Source of the DNA: DASXRA01 sp036558905
GTDB lineage: Bacteria > Actinomycetota > Actinomycetes > Mycobacteriales > Jatrophihabitantaceae
Length of the DNA: 64,000 bases
NCBI GenBank assembly: GCA_036558905.1
Contig: DATBER010000029.1
Location: 1 to 64,000 of the forward strand
Direction: 5' to 3'
This document shows positions 63,373-64,000 of the stretch, in pieces; position 1 is the first letter of the stretch, and every line of letters starts with the position of its first letter. The notes below the pieces were generated by a model. That model was not told where the DNA came from and searched no databases. It saw only the letters and a list, made by a program, of their open reading frames with translations. The position numbers were made by a program, and so were the translations under genes.

Positions 63373-64000
63373 CGCGCACCGTCCGCGACGGCACCCAGCC
63401 GGGCCTTGACCGCCTCGACCAGGTCGGGCGGGTCCAGCGCCCGGGCGCTCGACCCGGCGCTGGCCACGGCGCGGGCCAGCCAGCTCAGGTCGGAGAAGGT
63501 GATGGTCAGCACGCCCTCGTCGTCGCGCGAGGCGTAACGGCGCAACTGGGCGGCGCCCGTGCCGGTGACCCGGACGCGCGCCACCCGGTCCTCGTCGGGA
63601 CGCCGGCCGGCCACCGCCTCGAGCAGGTCGATCTTCTCCGGGCGCTCGAACGCGCCGGACTTGCCGTAGGGCGTGACGTCGCCCTGCACGCGCGAGAGCC
63701 GGAAGCTGCGCATCTCGTCGCGGTTGCGGTCGAAGCCGACCACGTACCACCGTCGCCGCCAGGACAGCACGCCCCACGGTTCGATGTCGCGGCGCTCCGG
63801 CTCGGCCGACCCCGACTTGAGGTAGTCGAAGCGGACGGCGCGCGCGTGCCGGGCGGCGTCCAGGAAGGTGGGCAGGCTGGGGTCGCTGGCGTCGACGTGC
63901 GGCAGCACTCCGCTTGAAGTCGCCTCGACGTCGGTGCCGCCGGCGCGCAGCTTGATCAGCGCGTTGCGGGCCGGCGTGCCCAGGGCGGCCGACTGCCACA
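63369..64000 (-). CDS. pafB: WYL-domain transcriptional activator PafB, C-terminal part (5' end outside window)
   Basis: The frame is open from the window end to TGA at 63369-63371 and encodes the last 209 or so residues. WYL domain: DAARHARAVRFDYLKSGSAEPERRDIEPWGVL, WYVVGFDRNRDEMRSFRLSRV; then a WCX-like domain to the terminus. The N-terminal helix-turn-helix is missing only because the window stops. It partners PafC in the mycobacterial-type DNA-damage response. A GTG at 63908 is internal, not the start. Confidence 0.93.
   Translation of the reverse strand, partial: WQSAALGTPARNALIKLRAGGTDVEATSSGVLPHVDASDPSLPTFLDAARHARAVRFDYLKSGSAEPERRDIEPWGVLSWRRRWYVVGFDRNRDEMRSFRLSRVQGDVTPYGKSGAFERPEKIDLLEAVAGRRPDEDRVARVRVTGTGAAQLRRYASRDDEGVLTITFSDLSWLARAVASAGSSARALDPPDLVEAVKARLGAVADGAR

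Overview
The window is 64 kb of chromosomal DNA from a high-GC actinobacterium (Actinomycetota, class Actinomycetes). The evidence is RbpA, the GarA/OdhI-type FHA protein, FtsR, PafB/PafC, a HelY-type helicase, Ppm1 next to Lnt, frequent GTG starts and TAnnnT -10 boxes placed 6-9 nt before start codons (leaderless style). Gene order follows the order I recall around the replication terminus of Mycobacterium tuberculosis (parA-scpA-scpB-rluB-cmk-der; pgsA2-DUF881-Sbp-DUF881-gcvH-garA-ftsR-bfn-merR-gcvP; guaB1; rbpA-ppm1-lnt; helY-tatC-pafC-pafB). The genus cannot be fixed from the sequence. I see no prophage, complete IS element, CRISPR array or biosynthetic cluster.

The most informative single element is a 28-bp dif-like XerC/XerD recombination site at 33646-33673, in the 74-bp gap between two convergent genes. 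About 26 of 36 genes to its left point right and about 18 of 29 to its right point left, as expected if two replication forks meet here. The window therefore probably spans the terminus of a circular chromosome.

Layout. 0-7 kb: chromosome partition and condensation (parA, RHH-like protein, scpA, scpB), rluB, aroH, cmk, der. An AT-rich, word-repetitive gap of about 640 bp precedes aroH, and tyrA is missing from its common place before cmk. 7-16.2 kb: tRNA-Pro(GGG), a CDP-alcohol phosphatidyltransferase, the DUF881/Sbp/DUF881 membrane cluster, then glycine cleavage and central-metabolism control (gcvH, FHA, FtsR, bifunctional nuclease, second MerR, glycine riboswitch, gcvP). 16-26 kb: DUF5999 protein with a MITE-like palindromic repeat, GuaB1, a trpS with a Trp-codon attenuator, WS/DGAT, an EphD-like hydrolase-SDR fusion, a PLP lyase and a Clp-N/HTH regulator with two operator-like palindromes. 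26-37 kb: SRPBCC/ArsR, GH78-like enzyme, a ridA relic, sdhCAB with a divergent LysR, dif, a UvrA-like ABC ATPase, VOC/AraC. 37-46 kb: a pseudogene-like relic and TTGATCAA hairpin, MMPL transporter with divergent two-component system, SnoaL/TetR, DUF885, thymidine kinase, and rbpA behind a SigR/SigH-type promoter. 46-64 kb: ppm1-lnt, amidohydrolase/LacI, a second two-component system, D,D-carboxypeptidase, PfkB kinase/5'-3' exonuclease, DUF4333 protein, helY-like helicase, HAD, tatC, a small bitopic protein and pafC/pafB.

A recurrent short palindromic repeat (CTAGTGyCCCGCGCCGGGAATT) sits exactly on the TAG stop codon of three or four genes. It is the most unusual repeat in the window.
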